Source: Diplolepis rosae
Taxonomy: Eukaryota > Arthropoda > Insecta > Hymenoptera > Diplolepididae
Direction of reading: 5' to 3'
Assembly (NCBI GenBank): GCA_030998225.1
Contig: JAPYXD010000727.1
Location: 7,316,001-7,380,000 of the forward strand
DNA: 64,000 nt
The position numbers and the translations under genes were made by a program. Shown piece by piece: positions 22,863 to 34,699 of this stretch. The notes below the pieces were generated by a model. The model was given only the letters and a program-made list of their open reading frames with translations, did no database searches and had not been told where the DNA came from. Position 1 is the stretch's first letter. Each line of letters begins with the position of its first letter.

Positions 22863-23156
22863 TTGTACCTGATAATAAACTCTGTAATGATTCCCAACCA
22901 ATCGCTAGAATCAGTGTCGTGCAAATGTAAGACGGACTGTAAAAGTGCAAAATGCACCTGCAGAAAACATGGACTCAATTGTAGCAAAATTTGCACAAAT
23001 TGTTTTGCGAATTGCACAAATGTAAAAGACATCACATTAATTGAGGACTATGATGAGGACGACGTTGTTGACGACCATGTAATGGAAAGCGAAAAATGCG
23101 AAGAGATAGACAGCAATAAAGAAGGTGTTCTGGCAAAAATTGCGAAAATAGAATAA
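22863..23156 (+). CDS. Cys-rich CXC-like C-terminal fragment, probably of a transposon protein
   Basis: The coded peptide has CKCKTDCKSAKCTCRKHGLN followed by CSKICTNCFANCTN, regularly spaced Cys like tesmin/TSO1 CXC zinc motifs, then an Asp/Glu-rich tail. I have seen such tails at the C-terminus of uncharacterised arthropod transposon-borne proteins. The frame just upstream (22790-22860) looks like the preceding part of such a protein but is not in phase, so this is likely a decayed 3' end. No start codon is convincing. Confidence 0.4.
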   Translation: MYLIINSVMIPNQSLESVSCKCKTDCKSAKCTCRKHGLNCSKICTNCFANCTNVKDITLIEDYDEDDVVDDHVMESEKCEEIDSNKEGVLAKIAKIE

Positions 23157-23222
23157 GATTAAGAAGAAAAACATTATAGCAATGTAAGCGAATGTAAGTG
23201 GTAATTTAAGTGATAAGGTTAG

Positions 23223-23403
23223 TACACTGAGAAAAATTTTTTGTCATAGCAACAAAAATATTTTGTTGGTATTTATGCAACAAAATTCTTTTGTTCTGAC
23301 CACAAAACATTTTGCTATATCAATCAAATTTTGGTTAGTTGAACAAAATGTTTTGTCAGGACAAAAAAAAAAATTTTATTGCATAATTTTTTTTCTCAGT
23401 GTA
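23223..23403. mobile_element. MITE, 181 bp, TIR TACACTGAGAAAAA
   Basis: The ends are perfect inverse copies (TACACTGAGAAAAA...TTTTCTCAGTGTA). The interior is built of CAAAATTTTG-type words. It is nested in the foldback at 22480-23901. Confidence 0.75.
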
Positions 23404-24129
23404 ATAAGGTTGATGTAAATAATGATATTACTCGTTATTTAACGAGCGTTCTTGCTTTTCTCATGTATAACGATTAAACAAGAATAAATAGAAAAATGAC
23501 ATTCAAATGAATTATTCATACATTGGCATCGATTGAGGGAGAATTTTCTACCGAGAAAAATTCAAGTGAAATATGCTTTTTCTTCTATAGATGATCATTT
23601 TTATATAAATCACAAGGAAGTTTTTCGATGGTAACATTAAAATGACGAGAAAGAGAATAGAACAATTTTTAAATGCATTTTCCACCTGTAAGTGTTGAAA
23701 ATTATTGTTTGAAAATATCACGATTATTATTATTTCAACGCGCTCTATCGATTTATAAAAAAAGGTCAAAATTGGAGCTGTACTTTCCAAGATATTGCAT
23801 TTTGTTCCGTTGGTCGCTTTCGCGTGGATACGTGCGAGCCTCAGAAATGCGGATAATCTCTATCCCTACTCCTGCGCCGCGGCGCAAGATTGAGCTCGCT
23901 CGAAACGAAGAGCACAATAAAGGTCTGGAAACGCATTTAGCTAACTTAATTTGGAATTATGATTCCTTTTCAAAATTACTGAATATTTTAGGAAAATATT
24001 CTGAATTTATATGGAATATTTAAGAATTAGTTCATGACTGATTTAAATTTGTTTAAATGAGCCGCTGAATAACTTTGTATCAGATGCGAGACGTTTTTAA
24101 ATTCATAAGAAGTCCTGTAATTTTTATTG

Positions 24130-25977
24130 AACTTATTTTTCCCTATACTTGAATGAAAAAGGAAAATTATGTAAAATATATTGTAAATACCACTTATATT
24201 AAATATTTTAATAACTTTCAAATCATGTTAGTTGGTAAAAGTCTATTTTATCACGTAAAAGATATCAAGGTAAGTAATGAAGCTACTAAAATAAAAAAAG
24301 AATAAACATTGTTCAATTGAATTAATCTATCAGTTATTTTAGTCAAATATTTTTTCAGAAATCTGTGATTAAAATTGTTATATAAAGTTTCAAGGTTTCA
24401 TTCGAAAATTTATCTATGAAAATATATAATATTGATAATAGTTTTGAAGTGATAAGATTTTTAAATTAAAGCGAGATAATTTAAAATTTCACCTAAATCT
24501 TTATGCGATGAGAATGTAAAATATTCTGCTTGAAATGAAGGGTTATTGTCTATAAAAGCAATATTTTCTGGACGCAATATTTTCTGGACGCAATATTTCT
24601 CTGCTCACACTAATATGGTTAAGTTATTAAATAATAAATGCAACATTCAAATAAATGATATATTCATTTAGATCAAGCAAATAAAATATAATTTTATCTC
24701 TCTGAATATAAATCAGTCAAAATTTGAATCAACTGAAATCAGTGAACTATCCAAGCAGAAATCATGACACTCTGCCGACTGTGACGATCGGTTAAATGTT
24801 TGTCTGATGTAGGAGATCGACTGTTGATTACCAACGTTGGTACAATGTTGGGAAACAATTGGCCCAACCGTATTCCGACTGTGGAAAAAGTAATTTACCG
24901 ACAGTGGATGTACAAGGTCTATCCAGTGTCTATTCAGCTTTGGTAGTCGACTGTAAAATATCAGCGTTTGTACAATGTTGGATGTGCAACAGGCCCAACC
25001 TTCTTCCGACTGTGGGAAAAATAATTTTCCGACAGTAAATGTATAAGGTCCACCCAGTGTCTAATCGACTCTGATAATTAACACTGTAAAATACCAGTGT
25101 TTGTACAAAGTTGATTCGACACTGGTACACTCTAAAAAAAGTATATTGATTGTGAAGTTAGGTTCCTTTCAGAATGCATCAATTGAAATTAAGCAGATTT
25201 CGTTTGTCTATCAACAGAATCGTTTTACTGTTATTGTAGTATTGATGATAACCGATTTAATATTGGCATTTGTCAAAGTTGGGCTTGTGTACATTTCTAA
25301 TATTTATATTAGATAGGTTATATCATACAATTTGTTTTCTATTAACCTCGAAATTATTTTTTTTTGTTCGAGAAAGGATTCCATTTCAAAACCAAAGGGA
25401 ATGCTTTGGAAGTAAAAGGTTAGCATTTAAAACGATAATCGTTCAACTGCTAAAGGATTTGCTCTCATGCCAATTTTGAATAGAAAATCCTTTAATAGTG
25501 AAGGGAATCGTTTGAGAGCCAATAGTCTGTTTTTAGAGTCGTCTTCTTTAAAAAATGTCTTTAACCGTAAAACATGGATTTAATAATAAAAGTATATAAT
25601 CAGTATTTTAGAAATGTTGACAGCCAGCGTTGAAAATATGAGGGTTATCAGTATTGATACAACATTGGAAATTGGTGTTGTACCAACGTAGTACATCGTT
25701 ATCATTTCGACTGTCCGCCGACAGTCGGAAGTTGGTATCCAACGTTTGATCGCCGTTGGACCGATTGATAATTTCTGCTTGGGTAGTTTTATTGATGCAA
25801 TAACAGTTATTTTCCGCCGATTTTTGATAGAAAATGACTAATTGTATATTGAAAGTAGCATATTAATTTCAATGTATTCAAATGTAGACTAAGTTTGGTT
25901 TCAGAGTTCAAACATACGTCGGATCAAGTATTCATTTTCTTGAACCTGTCTGGTATGTTATTAACGTATCTCGTGCA
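24130..25977 (-). pseudogene. Ghost third copy: duplicated 3' flank of the pseudo-protease gene, coding part lost
   Basis: The sequence parallels 5.7-7.39 kb downstream of gene A. Shared blocks include the 'gatatattcatttagatcaa' tract, the 'ttttccgccgatttttgat' tract and the 3'-UTR start ('cagagttcaaacatacgtcg'). Similarity stops at about 25977, right at the place that corresponds to the gene A stop codon. A TA-flanked 1034-bp element (24750-25783) has inserted into this copy; in gene A the same site is empty. The flank downstream of gene B (about 57.4-57.55 kb) is a weaker third relative. No coding exon of this copy was found between 25.98 and 36.9 kb. Confidence 0.55.
24750..25783. mobile_element. 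TA-flanked non-autonomous element with internal tandem repeats, 1034 bp
   Basis: TCCAAGCAGAAATCATGA at the left is mirrored by ATAATTTCTGCTTGGG at the right, with TA on both sides. The homologous site in the gene A flank (about 7199) is empty. Inside, a unit of about 130 bp containing TTCCGACTGTGG, CCGACAGT and CCAGTGTCTA is repeated about 2.3 times (24822-24951, 24952-25078, then part). Confidence 0.75.
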
Positions 25978-25983
25978 TCAGAA

Positions 25984-27785
25984 GAATTCCACGAAATCAG
26001 TATAATAACTATTTTAAAAGCATAATCAGAAAAATCTTGTTATTTTTACGAATCTAGGCAGGTTTGAAAATGTTATGTTGATGGGCCTTGAACGTCGATT
26101 CCAAAAAATTTGTCGGCATTAGTTGATCTGTCTGTCACAAAAACCGTTTTATAAAAATCTAATACCAAAAATGAGAATACAAAAAGGTTTTTGAAAGCCA
26201 GGTAACAAAAACTTATACGGGATTTCAAGGAATTTATAGGTTAAATAAGAAATTAATCAAAGGACTTTGTAGATTAAAAAATAAATAGTACGTGACATGC
26301 TTTTGCAACATTTTGGCCAAGAAACAAAACAAGGAAAATAGTGAATTTTATTGAAAAAATAATGTCATAGCCTTTACAATATAGACGTACTGCGACTAAT
26401 ACTTTTTTTTTTTTTTGGTGAAGAGGAAAATTACTTACAAGCAATATTCAAAAGTTAATCACGGGGGATACTAGACAAGTTTTACTCCAGTTTAGCTTGT
26501 GATAGTCAAACTCACAAATAACTAGCAAGTTCCTTACGAATATTTTCTTACTAGTTTTGACTTAATATTAACTAATCAACTGTCAAGTGAAACTTAAGAA
26601 ATTTCCACCTGGGATCAGCGTTTAAATCGGCGCTTATATCATCGATTGAAACGACGAATTCGTCGTTTGAAACCACGATACGTTGCATCCGATGAAACTA
26701 CGACTATCGTAGCTTCGAACTACGGAGCGATACATAGGATGAAGCGACAATATTCGTCGTCTCAGACGACGATGAAGTCGTCGTTTCAAACGCCGATTTT
26801 TCTCTCCGTGTAGACCTACAAAAATGAATTTTATTATTTTTTTTTGCAATAAAAAGGGTTGCGGTACAAAATATCTAATTATTTACTTAAGAAATTGCAA
26901 TATTCTTATTAATAATATCAGAGTAATGGAAAAACATTCTTTTTAATATCACGAAACATCAATTTTTAAAAAATATATTGGATTATTACAAGCGATGGTT
27001 TGTTCATCTGAAAAGAAGATTTCCCAACAACTTGACTATATCGCATTTATTGAAATTGATTTTTCAATGTTGGTATTCGAGAAAAATAATTTTTCTTTCA
27101 AATTAAAAACGTTCAAAAATATCTATATTTAGACTTAAATTATTTATATACAAAGCGGTAAAAAGATTAGCATCAAGACCGGTTCTTGAAATCGAGAAAT
27201 TAAGCTCTAAAGTTGAATCTCTTAACACGTGTTAGATAGGCGTAGTTCAGTTTCGCGATACCTTTCTTTACATTAAAAGCACAATTTTCTTTAGATTTTT
27301 TTGGAAAACTAGTATATTATACTAGAGATTATAAGGAATCGTATGCCACCATAAAAAATACGTGTACCGGCACTACTTTTAAAGATATACGTTGTTGAAA
27401 CTCGCAGTTGCACAAATTCTTAGCCGGCTTGCTGAAGCAAATATGGTGACTTGGCAACACCGCATCAACAGCGCGCGCGTACGCTTACATTTGACATTGC
27501 TTCCAGAGCTTTGTTCTTACGAGCAGCTGATTTTTGTGAAATAAAAAATCCATTTTTGTTGCGAAATTTATTAGACATCTTATTAGTATTTACAAACTGT
27601 CAATAAACTCACAATATAACCTCTCTCACACCATATGTTTTCGACTCGATATGAGAAAGACAGGAAAGCGGTGTTGCCAAATCGCGCAAATCGACGCAGA
27701 AGACACATTTTGTTACTTTTGCGCATAAACGGTGCTCAACTCATTCGGTTGGAAAGCTTAACAGTAATCCCACTACCTATGATAG
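25984..27785. other. Intergenic or intron-1 DNA of gene A
   Basis: Apart from the CGTCG-rich palindromic stretch, AT-rich with no recognisable coding exon. In particular no counterpart of exons 2-5 of the ghost copy. Confidence 0.4.
26600..26815. repeat. MITE-like palindromic stretch rich in CGTCGTTT
   Basis: Inverted CGACGA/TCGTCG words are repeated many times (26651-26790), with a terminal TCTCTCCGTGTA at the right. The left boundary is unclear. Rare CpG-rich sequence in this AT-rich window; open frames in it follow the repeat. Confidence 0.4.
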
Positions 27786-28373
27786 AGTAGGATGAGTACA
27801 TCTACGGCAGGCTAGGTCAACTGTGTGGAGAAAAAATGGCAAAGTTCTTAACGCCGCCTGTGTCGGGCGGTGAACTAATTATATTTGCATGTGTGTTAGT
27901 GCGTATGCATGTATATTCAGGACCCTTGTATGCATTGAATATTTTATTATTTTACAAAATTAATGATGATTGATGCAAAATAAAGCAAATGGAAAACATG
28001 AAATGATGATACAAGTTAATTATTATTGTATGCATCATTTAGTGTTTTCTATTTGCTTTATTTTCCATTCATTTGTATTGAAAACAGATACGCAAGTTAG
28101 CGTCGCACGTTGGGACGCTGGTATACAGAACTCTGATAAAACAATTGCAGAACAATATTGACAATATGGGTGCCGCTCCTTCTTTACCCCACAACTCCCC
28201 GCAACGGTCTAAGTGACGCTATCTGTGTCGGGCGGTGAACTATTTTTGTACCTTTCATGGCCTCTTGAACCCCCGCACCATACTTCTAAACTTTGCCATT
28301 TCAGCCCATTAGAGTTGACCTAGCCTGATCTACGGGCAAGAGAACGTCCTTAAGTAACCCTACTTGTAGAGTA
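27786..28373. mobile_element. Foldback/MITE, about 590 bp
   Basis: GGCTAGGTCAACT at 27811 is mirrored by AGTTGACCTAGCC near 28315. The direct repeat TGTGTCGGGCGGTGAACTA occurs at about 27859 and 28222, and the AAATAGAAAACA-type centre is also inverted. Ends are approximate. Confidence 0.6.
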
Positions 28374-28510
28374 CATTAAAACGTGAAATTTATTGCTTTA
28401 GTTCTTTTTAAAAACTGTTGAACGTGAGAGACTATATTCTAAACAATATTCTTATTTTCTACAATACAATTTAGCTGGGATCATATTTCAGAGCCAGATG
28501 CTCTCCACAT

Positions 28511-29304
28511 ACTCAGAAAAAATATTTGGTTGAAACAATTTCTTTGATGTAAAGAAATGTTTTGTTTAAATGTAACAAAAATGTTGTACTAATGTTTATC
28601 ATACAGGTGATAGCTTTCCAAAAAAAGATAGACAAAGTTTAGAAGTTGTAACAGGGTGGAGCCAGTACAGAATACTTTAAGGTTACTATTCTGCTTTCTT
28701 CTTCGTGTGTTGAAAGTTGGGTGGAGAGGGGGGGGGGGACTAAATACTATAGCATTGTTGTTCTTTGCATGCATAAACCTGTTATTCCCAGTATATAAAT
28801 GGTTTTAGAGAAAAAATGTACTAAACACAAAAGATGTATTTTTTTATGCTCTACAATTTTTATTTGAAATATTTTTCAAAATTTTCATTATTTACAAAAA
28901 TAAATGGAAACAACCATGATTTTATGGGTTTTTTATGGTTTTCATGATTAAATTCAAATTTGCACCAATTTTCACTATCATATTCGTAATCAGCGCATCA
29001 AAATACGTAAGTATACGTAGTTCCAATGGAATCAGAGGTCAGACCTATTCGGGACTTTATCATTCGAATCAAATAAATTTCTGCCTTAAATCAAACAAAT
29101 TATATCTTTGACGATATATTAATGCATTAATTTTTTTGTTTTGAAGAAAAATTAATTTGATTCAAATAAATATATATTTGTTTCAAAGATATTTTGTTTG
29201 AATCAAATAAATTTTATTTCATTTAAACAAATCATTTCTTTAAATCAAAGAAAGTCGTTCAAACAAATCATTTTCTTCGATTCAATCAAATCTTTTTTCT
29301 GAGT
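28511..29304. mobile_element. MITE, 794 bp, TIR ACTCAGAAAAAA
   Basis: ACTCAGAAAAAA at 28511 and TTTTTTCTGAGT ending at 29304. The right half consists of repeated TTTGAATCAAAT / ATTTGATTCAAA words. No ORF, apart from a 61-codon open stretch on the minus strand that I do not consider coding. Confidence 0.6.
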
Positions 29305-29712
29305 GCATGAATTTTGAGAGTTCTAGAACATTTTGAGTGAATTATAACCATTCTTTTGTCTCTCTACATCCCGTCCCATTTTCATTCTGAGCTTTCATAA
29401 ATTCTATTTCATAAGTTTTCTATTACTATATACTTCCTATTGTTGATAGGTTTACTTTTATATCCTTTCAATCTTATTTTCTAATGTAAATTGTGTTCTG
29501 AAATCCAAAGAATATTAATAATTGGGTATTGCAAGTGATTCAATGAGTCTACTATATCTGGTCGGCAAGGTAGTTTGTTCGCGCCAGTCGGCGATCGCCA
29601 CAAAATCTATATGATTTTCAGGAAGAAACAACCTTTGAATATGTGTCTAAATTTTATGAAAATATGACGTCTAGTCAGTGGTGGATTAAGACCTTTATAT
29701 CTCCGTGCCATA

Positions 29713-30524
29713 GTGTCCGAGCGACCTCTGCGGGGCATGAACGTCAACAGTAAAGCCTCACGAACCTATCGGTTGCTTGCTAACATCTGCCGGACGTATA
29801 GTTCATGCGCAGCGTGCCTTTGTTTACAAAGCTCTTTTTGTTTTCAACTCGGAAAAACAAGTTCGGAAACTATTCAGATGATGCAGAAGGCCTTTGGGAA
29901 TGAGTGTATGAGCGAAAAACGAATAAAAGAGTGGTATAATCGTTTCAAAGGAGGCCGCACTTCTGTTAATAGTGATTCTCGTTCTGGCCGACCTTCGACG
30001 ACAAAAACATTGGATAATATTGAGCGGATGCGACTTGCGATTTAAGGTGATCGTCGATTAACTGTTCGTGAACTAGAAAATGATCTCGGAATACCGAAAA
30101 CTACTGTTTGGGAATGTTTGAACAAGATTTCAGGAATGACTCGCGAGTGTGCGGTGACTGGCTTCTTCACCACGATAACGCGCCAGCGCATTCATCGAAT
30201 CTTGTGCAACTGTTTCTGAGTAAACACAGTATCGCATTACTTCGACAACCTCCGTACAGTCCCGACATAGCCTCCTGTGACTTTTGGCTGTTTCCAAAAC
30301 TAAAAAAACCACTCAAAGGACAGCGATTCGATGACAAAACGAAGATTGAAAATAATGCGACGAGCGTACTCAAGGCCATCCCTGAAAGTCAGTTCCAGGA
30401 CTGTTTCGAGAAGTGGAAACATCGCTGGAACCGTGTTATTCAATCAAGTGGGGATTACTTTGAAGGATCCCGATTCCACACGTTTAAGACGTTGAATAAT
30501 ATAATCAACAATCATAGCTTCTAG
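29713..30524 (+). pseudogene. Deleted SETMAR-type mariner transposase
   Basis: The first part has SETIQMMQKAFGNECMS and IKEWYNRFKGGRTSVNSDSR (HTH 1), an in-frame TAA at about 30043, then RRLTVRELENDLGIPKTTVW (HTH 2). The frame then shifts straight to WLLHHDNAPAHSS (second Asp) and SPDIASCDFWLFPKLK (third acidic site). The segment with the first catalytic Asp (normally TGDETW) is missing, about 300 nt. Clear TIRs were not found. Confidence 0.8.
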
Positions 30525-30534
30525 GATACTAAAT

Positions 30535-30967
30535 ATTCATAGATGTTTTTAAGAATATTTTGAAAGAAAATTCATTTGTAAGGCTAAACTTATACTAGAT
30601 AGGAAAAATTGTTCGCATTCTCAATGCCACGTTCTAAAATGCTAAGTTATATATATTTTTTCCATACATTTTATCAGTCGGGTGTACATAAAAGTGTCAC
30701 AAACATGCCGTAAAGTTTTTATATCGATACCTTCTAAAGGTTTACCGAGTTTTAAAAAAATCATGCGAGCTATTAGTCTTGAGAATTGACTTCTGTTTTA
30801 TTTAAACATTATAACCTTCCGATCAGATATAAAAAATACAACGAAATATTTTTCAGATAATATTATTTGACAATAATAAATTTCACATTTGACAATAGTA
30901 AATAATAATATTATTTACAATATATTTTTGATGTGCTTACTTTTGCACAGATTATTTAAAATTTGAT
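30535..30967. repeat. Dispersed repeat, left half (right half at 34484-34640), copy of 41610-42080
   Basis: Shared strings include attcatttgtaaggc, ttctcaatgcca, aggtttaccgagt and catgcgagctattag. In this copy a 3.5-kb transposon nest separates the two halves. At 41610-42080 they are continuous. Confidence 0.65.
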
Positions 30968-31379
30968 GATAAACGGAGAAAAAAATCTAACTATTATAGT
31001 AGGCTGAGCTCTATCCTATTAAAGCACCGAACTTAATGTGCGAAATTGGTATGAGCTTCTACCAGTACACTCGATATTCCCTGTAACGAGAAGCTCGAGC
31101 ATCGGAGACCTCTCTGTAACGAGCGCGAGAGGGATCCTCTCCATATCCTACTTGTTGCTACGCGCTGTTATGCGCATTATATAATGCGCGCAGTCAGTCT
31201 GTCAGTGAGGCTATGTGAATAATTTATTTACATAGTTAAAAACGTATAAAAAAGATGTCTGTGCGTATTTATCATGCAATTAACTTATTTGACGGTATGT
31301 ACTCAAAATACTAAAAATATAATAATATAATAATAAAAATATCTATGCTTATATCAGGTGTATTTTTTAATATTTTCAG

Positions 31380-32843
31380 CAACTGGAACTCACGCAATCC
31401 CCTTGATGATAATCGGCAAAGTGAAAAAGCCAAGAAAATCGAGAGCTCCCTATTGATTACATTAACCAAAAAAAAGCGTGGATGTCAAAAGAGACCTTTA
31501 TGCATTGGTTTAAAAACGTGTTTTTGATGAACGTCAGGAAAACTAAGCCTGATAAACGGTATACATCTTACAATATGCATTCTTAGTTAAACGAACAATC
31601 AAAACAATGAATTCAGAATAAAAATAAATAACAGTATTGAAGTTAAAAAATAAATTCAAAGTAATTATAAAATGCAAGTTAGTAAGAAAATCAATAAGAA
31701 AGTTAAAAAAAAATTACAAATGAAAATAGTTAAATTTAAAGGTTTAAATTACAACAATAAAATTTTTTTAAATTAACAAAATCACAGTAATGAAAATAAG
31801 AACAATAACAATTCAACAATAATATTACCAGAATAAATAAATAACTATAAAGTCAAAAACAATAACGAAATCACAATGATAAAATTAAAAACAATAAATA
31901 ATCAACAATAACAGAATCAAGAATAATGAATAACAATAAAATGAAAGAAAATTACAAAATCTTATTAATATTTAAAATTATAAACAATAAGAAATCAACG
32001 ATTATTACATTAAAAACAATAAATAAAAATTAGAATCAAAAACAACAACAAGACAATAATAAAATCAATTAACATGAAATAATGATACGTAATATAATTT
32101 TCAGGATTCTGTTGTTACTTGATAATGCTCTAACGCATCGATCTGAGGAGGAATTGAACGAGATTGATCCGAATGGCCGAGTGATGTACCTCCCACCGAA
32201 CGTCACGAGCTTGGTGCAACCGATGGACCAGGGTGTCATTTCGGCGCTAAAACGTCGTTACAAAACGGGATTCTTGTACGGAATGCTATCTCGCAATCAC
32301 AAAAAAAATGCAGAATTTATCCAATCTGTTAAAAAATGGTCGATTTTGAACTGCATGTTTGTTTTGAGGGAAACGTGGGGCGCGTTGACACAGAGCACTC
32401 TTCGCAACGCTTGGAAGAAGCTTCTACCGAATCATTTGCCCGATTCTCTTAGTAATTGTCCTTCCAACACCGAATTGACCTCCCTGCTCAATCGCGTTCC
32501 TGGCGGAGAAGTTTGTTCAGCAGCTACCGTTATGGAGTGGCTCGAAGACAAAGGCGAAAAGCCTGCTTTTGAAGTCATGACTGACAATCAGCTTTTAAAC
32601 ACCTACGCTGGACTGGACTTGCCAATTGATGGAGATTGTCTACAAATTTCAAAGTCGAATGAGATGGAAGAAGACGAGGAAGTTGAGACAAGTCCAAATG
32701 TGAGCCGAACGAACAAAAATATCTTGAATATGGCACAAGGTTTAGTCGATTGGACCAGGGAAATCGACCAATTCATCGATCAAGAGCGACAAGTATTTTT
32801 GAAGGCTCGAAATATTGCCCTCAATGCATTTCTTTCTCCGTAA
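31380..32843 (+). pseudogene. pogo/Tigger (Jerky-type) transposase, partial, with an intron
   Basis: The first piece (31380-31558) reads TGTHAIPLMIIGKVKKPR, a frameshift near 31440, then YINQKKAWMSKETFMHWFKN. The donor CG|GTATAC joins the acceptor TTTTCAG|G at 32105, giving Arg across the junction. The second piece (32105-32843) has ILLLLDNALTHRSEEEL (catalytic Asp), MYLPPNVTSLVQPMDQGVIS and a C-terminal acidic region (MEEDEEVETS). The intervening 546 bp is low-complexity AATAAC-like sequence. The N-terminal HTH domains and first catalytic Asp are missing. Confidence 0.8.
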
Positions 32844-32900
32844 TTTATTTTTAATAAACGTTTTCGACATTCAAAAGACTGAACATGTACCCTGGTGAAA

Positions 32901-33356
32901 GTATCGGATAGGAATTCATTCCGAGCCAATCAGAACTATTCCGATTCATTCCGATATCTGTATCCGAGCCAATGCAAATCATTCCGAACCAATCTGAAAA
33001 TGTTTTGTGACTCGTATGAAGAAAAGTGGTAAAAAATCAATCCGACCTAATCCGAGGCAACAATCCGACTAAATCCGAACCAATCAAAAACCAAGTTTTC
33101 AATCCAAATTAATCCGAGCTCGGATTTATTGGGATTGACCTCGATTGAAAACTTGGTTTCAGATTGGTTCGGATTCATTCGGATAGTTGCCTCGGATTAA
33201 ATCCGATTAGGTCGGATCGATTTTTATACCATATTTCATCAGACGAGTCACAAAATGTTTTTCGGATTGGTTCGGAATGATTCGCATTGGCTCGGATACA
33301 AATATCGGAGTGAATCGGAATAGTTCTGATTAGTTTGGAATGAATTCCTATCCGAT
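32901..33356. mobile_element. Perfectly bounded palindromic MITE of TCCGA words, 456 bp
   Basis: TATCGGATAGGAATTCATTC at 32901 and its inverse ending at 33356. The arms of about 220 bp pair along their length, with CCGAGCTCGG near the centre. The sequence is dominated by TCCGAxCCAATC / GATTGGxTCGGA words. It is nested in the 3' part of the pogo/Tigger element. Confidence 0.8.
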
Positions 33357-34699
33357 ACATACGCCAGAGTACTTTCAATAGTACGATATTGTTTCTCAAA
33401 AGTAGAAAAATGTACCGTTACATATTTTTTCACGGTGTTGATGGAAAGTATTTTTCTAACACAATTTCATTGTTATTCAAACTTTTAATGTAATAAACAG
33501 TACTATAAATGTTAAAATGTTGCTGTTGGTTTTCATTTATAAAAAATGCATTTCGAAACACATGTAGTATTGATCACAATAATAAACTGCGCAGAATTAT
33601 ACATACTGATTAATTGTAATTATATAAATTTTTTATACATATTGTTTAAAAAGGGAGAATTTTAGTTATCTACAGTAATGTGTGAAATATCAAAATTTCC
33701 AAAAAAAACTTATGCAATTTTAATGTTCGATAACCGACTTTACTTCAAAATATTGAAAAGTCCAGATTGGAAAAATTAAATATAAACTTTTTTATTTCAA
33801 ATACTGTAAAATTACACTATCAAGTAATTTTTCAATAATTGACCAATAATTTTCTCATTAATTTGTGATAAAAGCCATCAAACTAATTGATTACTTTTTC
33901 AAATTCGAGCGCGCTTCATTCCGTAGTAGTGGGGGAAGAGGGGTCGATCGTCTGCTCGTTATAGGGAGGCGTGACGCGCTCGTTAAAGAGAGGTTTCGTT
34001 ACAGGGAATCTCGTTATAGGGAATCTCGAGTATATTGGCATCAACTCGTGCATTTTTAACATGAAATATCTCATACTATAAAAGAAACAAGCGCATGCCA
34101 TTATTGCTAGTGTCATATGATGTCATAGCAAGGTTCTCGCCTGACTACTGTTGTAAGAGAACTCATACTGAAATAGGATGAATTTCTTACAACCGAAAGA
34201 ACACGTGAGGTGCTACGTTCGAAAGTAGGCGGGGCCTAACATCTCAGTTGTAAGAGAACTCATACTGAAATAGGATGGGTTTCTTGCAATCATAGTAACG
34301 CAAAGTTCGAACCATTTTCGCAAGGCACAACTGCTCTAAAAGCATGAAACTTGCTACTTTTTTAGCATGAAGGGATCCCTGCTTAAAATGTATGATTTTT
34401 TCACCAGGATAGCAAGAACGAAACCTGCTACAAAAGCATGACTAGTGTTCTTACTATTATAGTCAGATTTTTTCTCCGTGTATAATTACTTCAATAAAAT
34501 CTTTTACTTTTACGATTCATCATGTGTTACCCAAGTCCTTTTTCGAAATAATTTCCTTAATGAAACTTCAGTATTAACATATGAAAATTATAAATGTCAA
34601 ACAATCACTGAAATTATAACTTAACCGTTTCAGCCCTGAGCATATCCCACACACACACACACACGAAACTTCAGAAAAGGCACGGCAATATAATTTCAG

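Larger units (their letters stand above)
22480..23901. mobile_element. Foldback element with 294-bp arms and a Cys-rich ORF
   Basis: 22480-22773 and 23608-23901 are inverted copies. Landmarks: a palindromic core tgcgccgcggcgca near each end, tcgatagagcgcg, and catcgaaacacttccttgtg. The interior holds the CXC-like ORF (22863-23156) and a younger 181-bp MITE (23223-23403). This could be a transposon that lost most of its transposase gene. Confidence 0.8.
31068..34032 (+). mobile_element. pogo/Tigger-like transposon, 2.97 kb, inactive
   Basis: TIRs CACTCGATATTCCCTGTAAC and (inverted) TACTCGAGATTCCCTATAAC are flanked by TA (31066-31067; 34033-34034). Sub-terminal TAACGAG / CTCGTTA repeats follow on both sides. 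It encodes a DDE_1/Jerky-type transposase in two pieces around an AT-rich intron. A 456-bp palindromic MITE (32901-33356) sits behind the coding region. Confidence 0.8.
30970..34482. mobile_element. MITE with TIR TAMACGGAGAAAAAA, enlarged by nested insertions to 3.5 kb
   Basis: The left end TAAACGGAGAAAAAAATCTA and the right end (inverse of TACACGGAGAAAAAATCTGA) continue inward as matching CTATTATAGT. The host sequence is seen uninterrupted at 41.94-41.97 kb (ttgatgatttaattactt), which fixes the insertion point. Its own sequence is only about 97 bp on the left and about 450 bp on the right; the rest is the pogo/Tigger insertion. Confidence 0.75.

Noticed and set aside
22591..23790. ORFs at 22591-22872, 22683-22901 and 23548-23790
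   Set aside because: They are the two arms of the same foldback read on opposite strands, or antisense of the CXC region.
33175..33433. Two minus-strand ORFs of 61 and 74 codons
   Set aside because: They are products of the TCCGA word array in the palindromic MITE (repeated SDRNS-like peptides).
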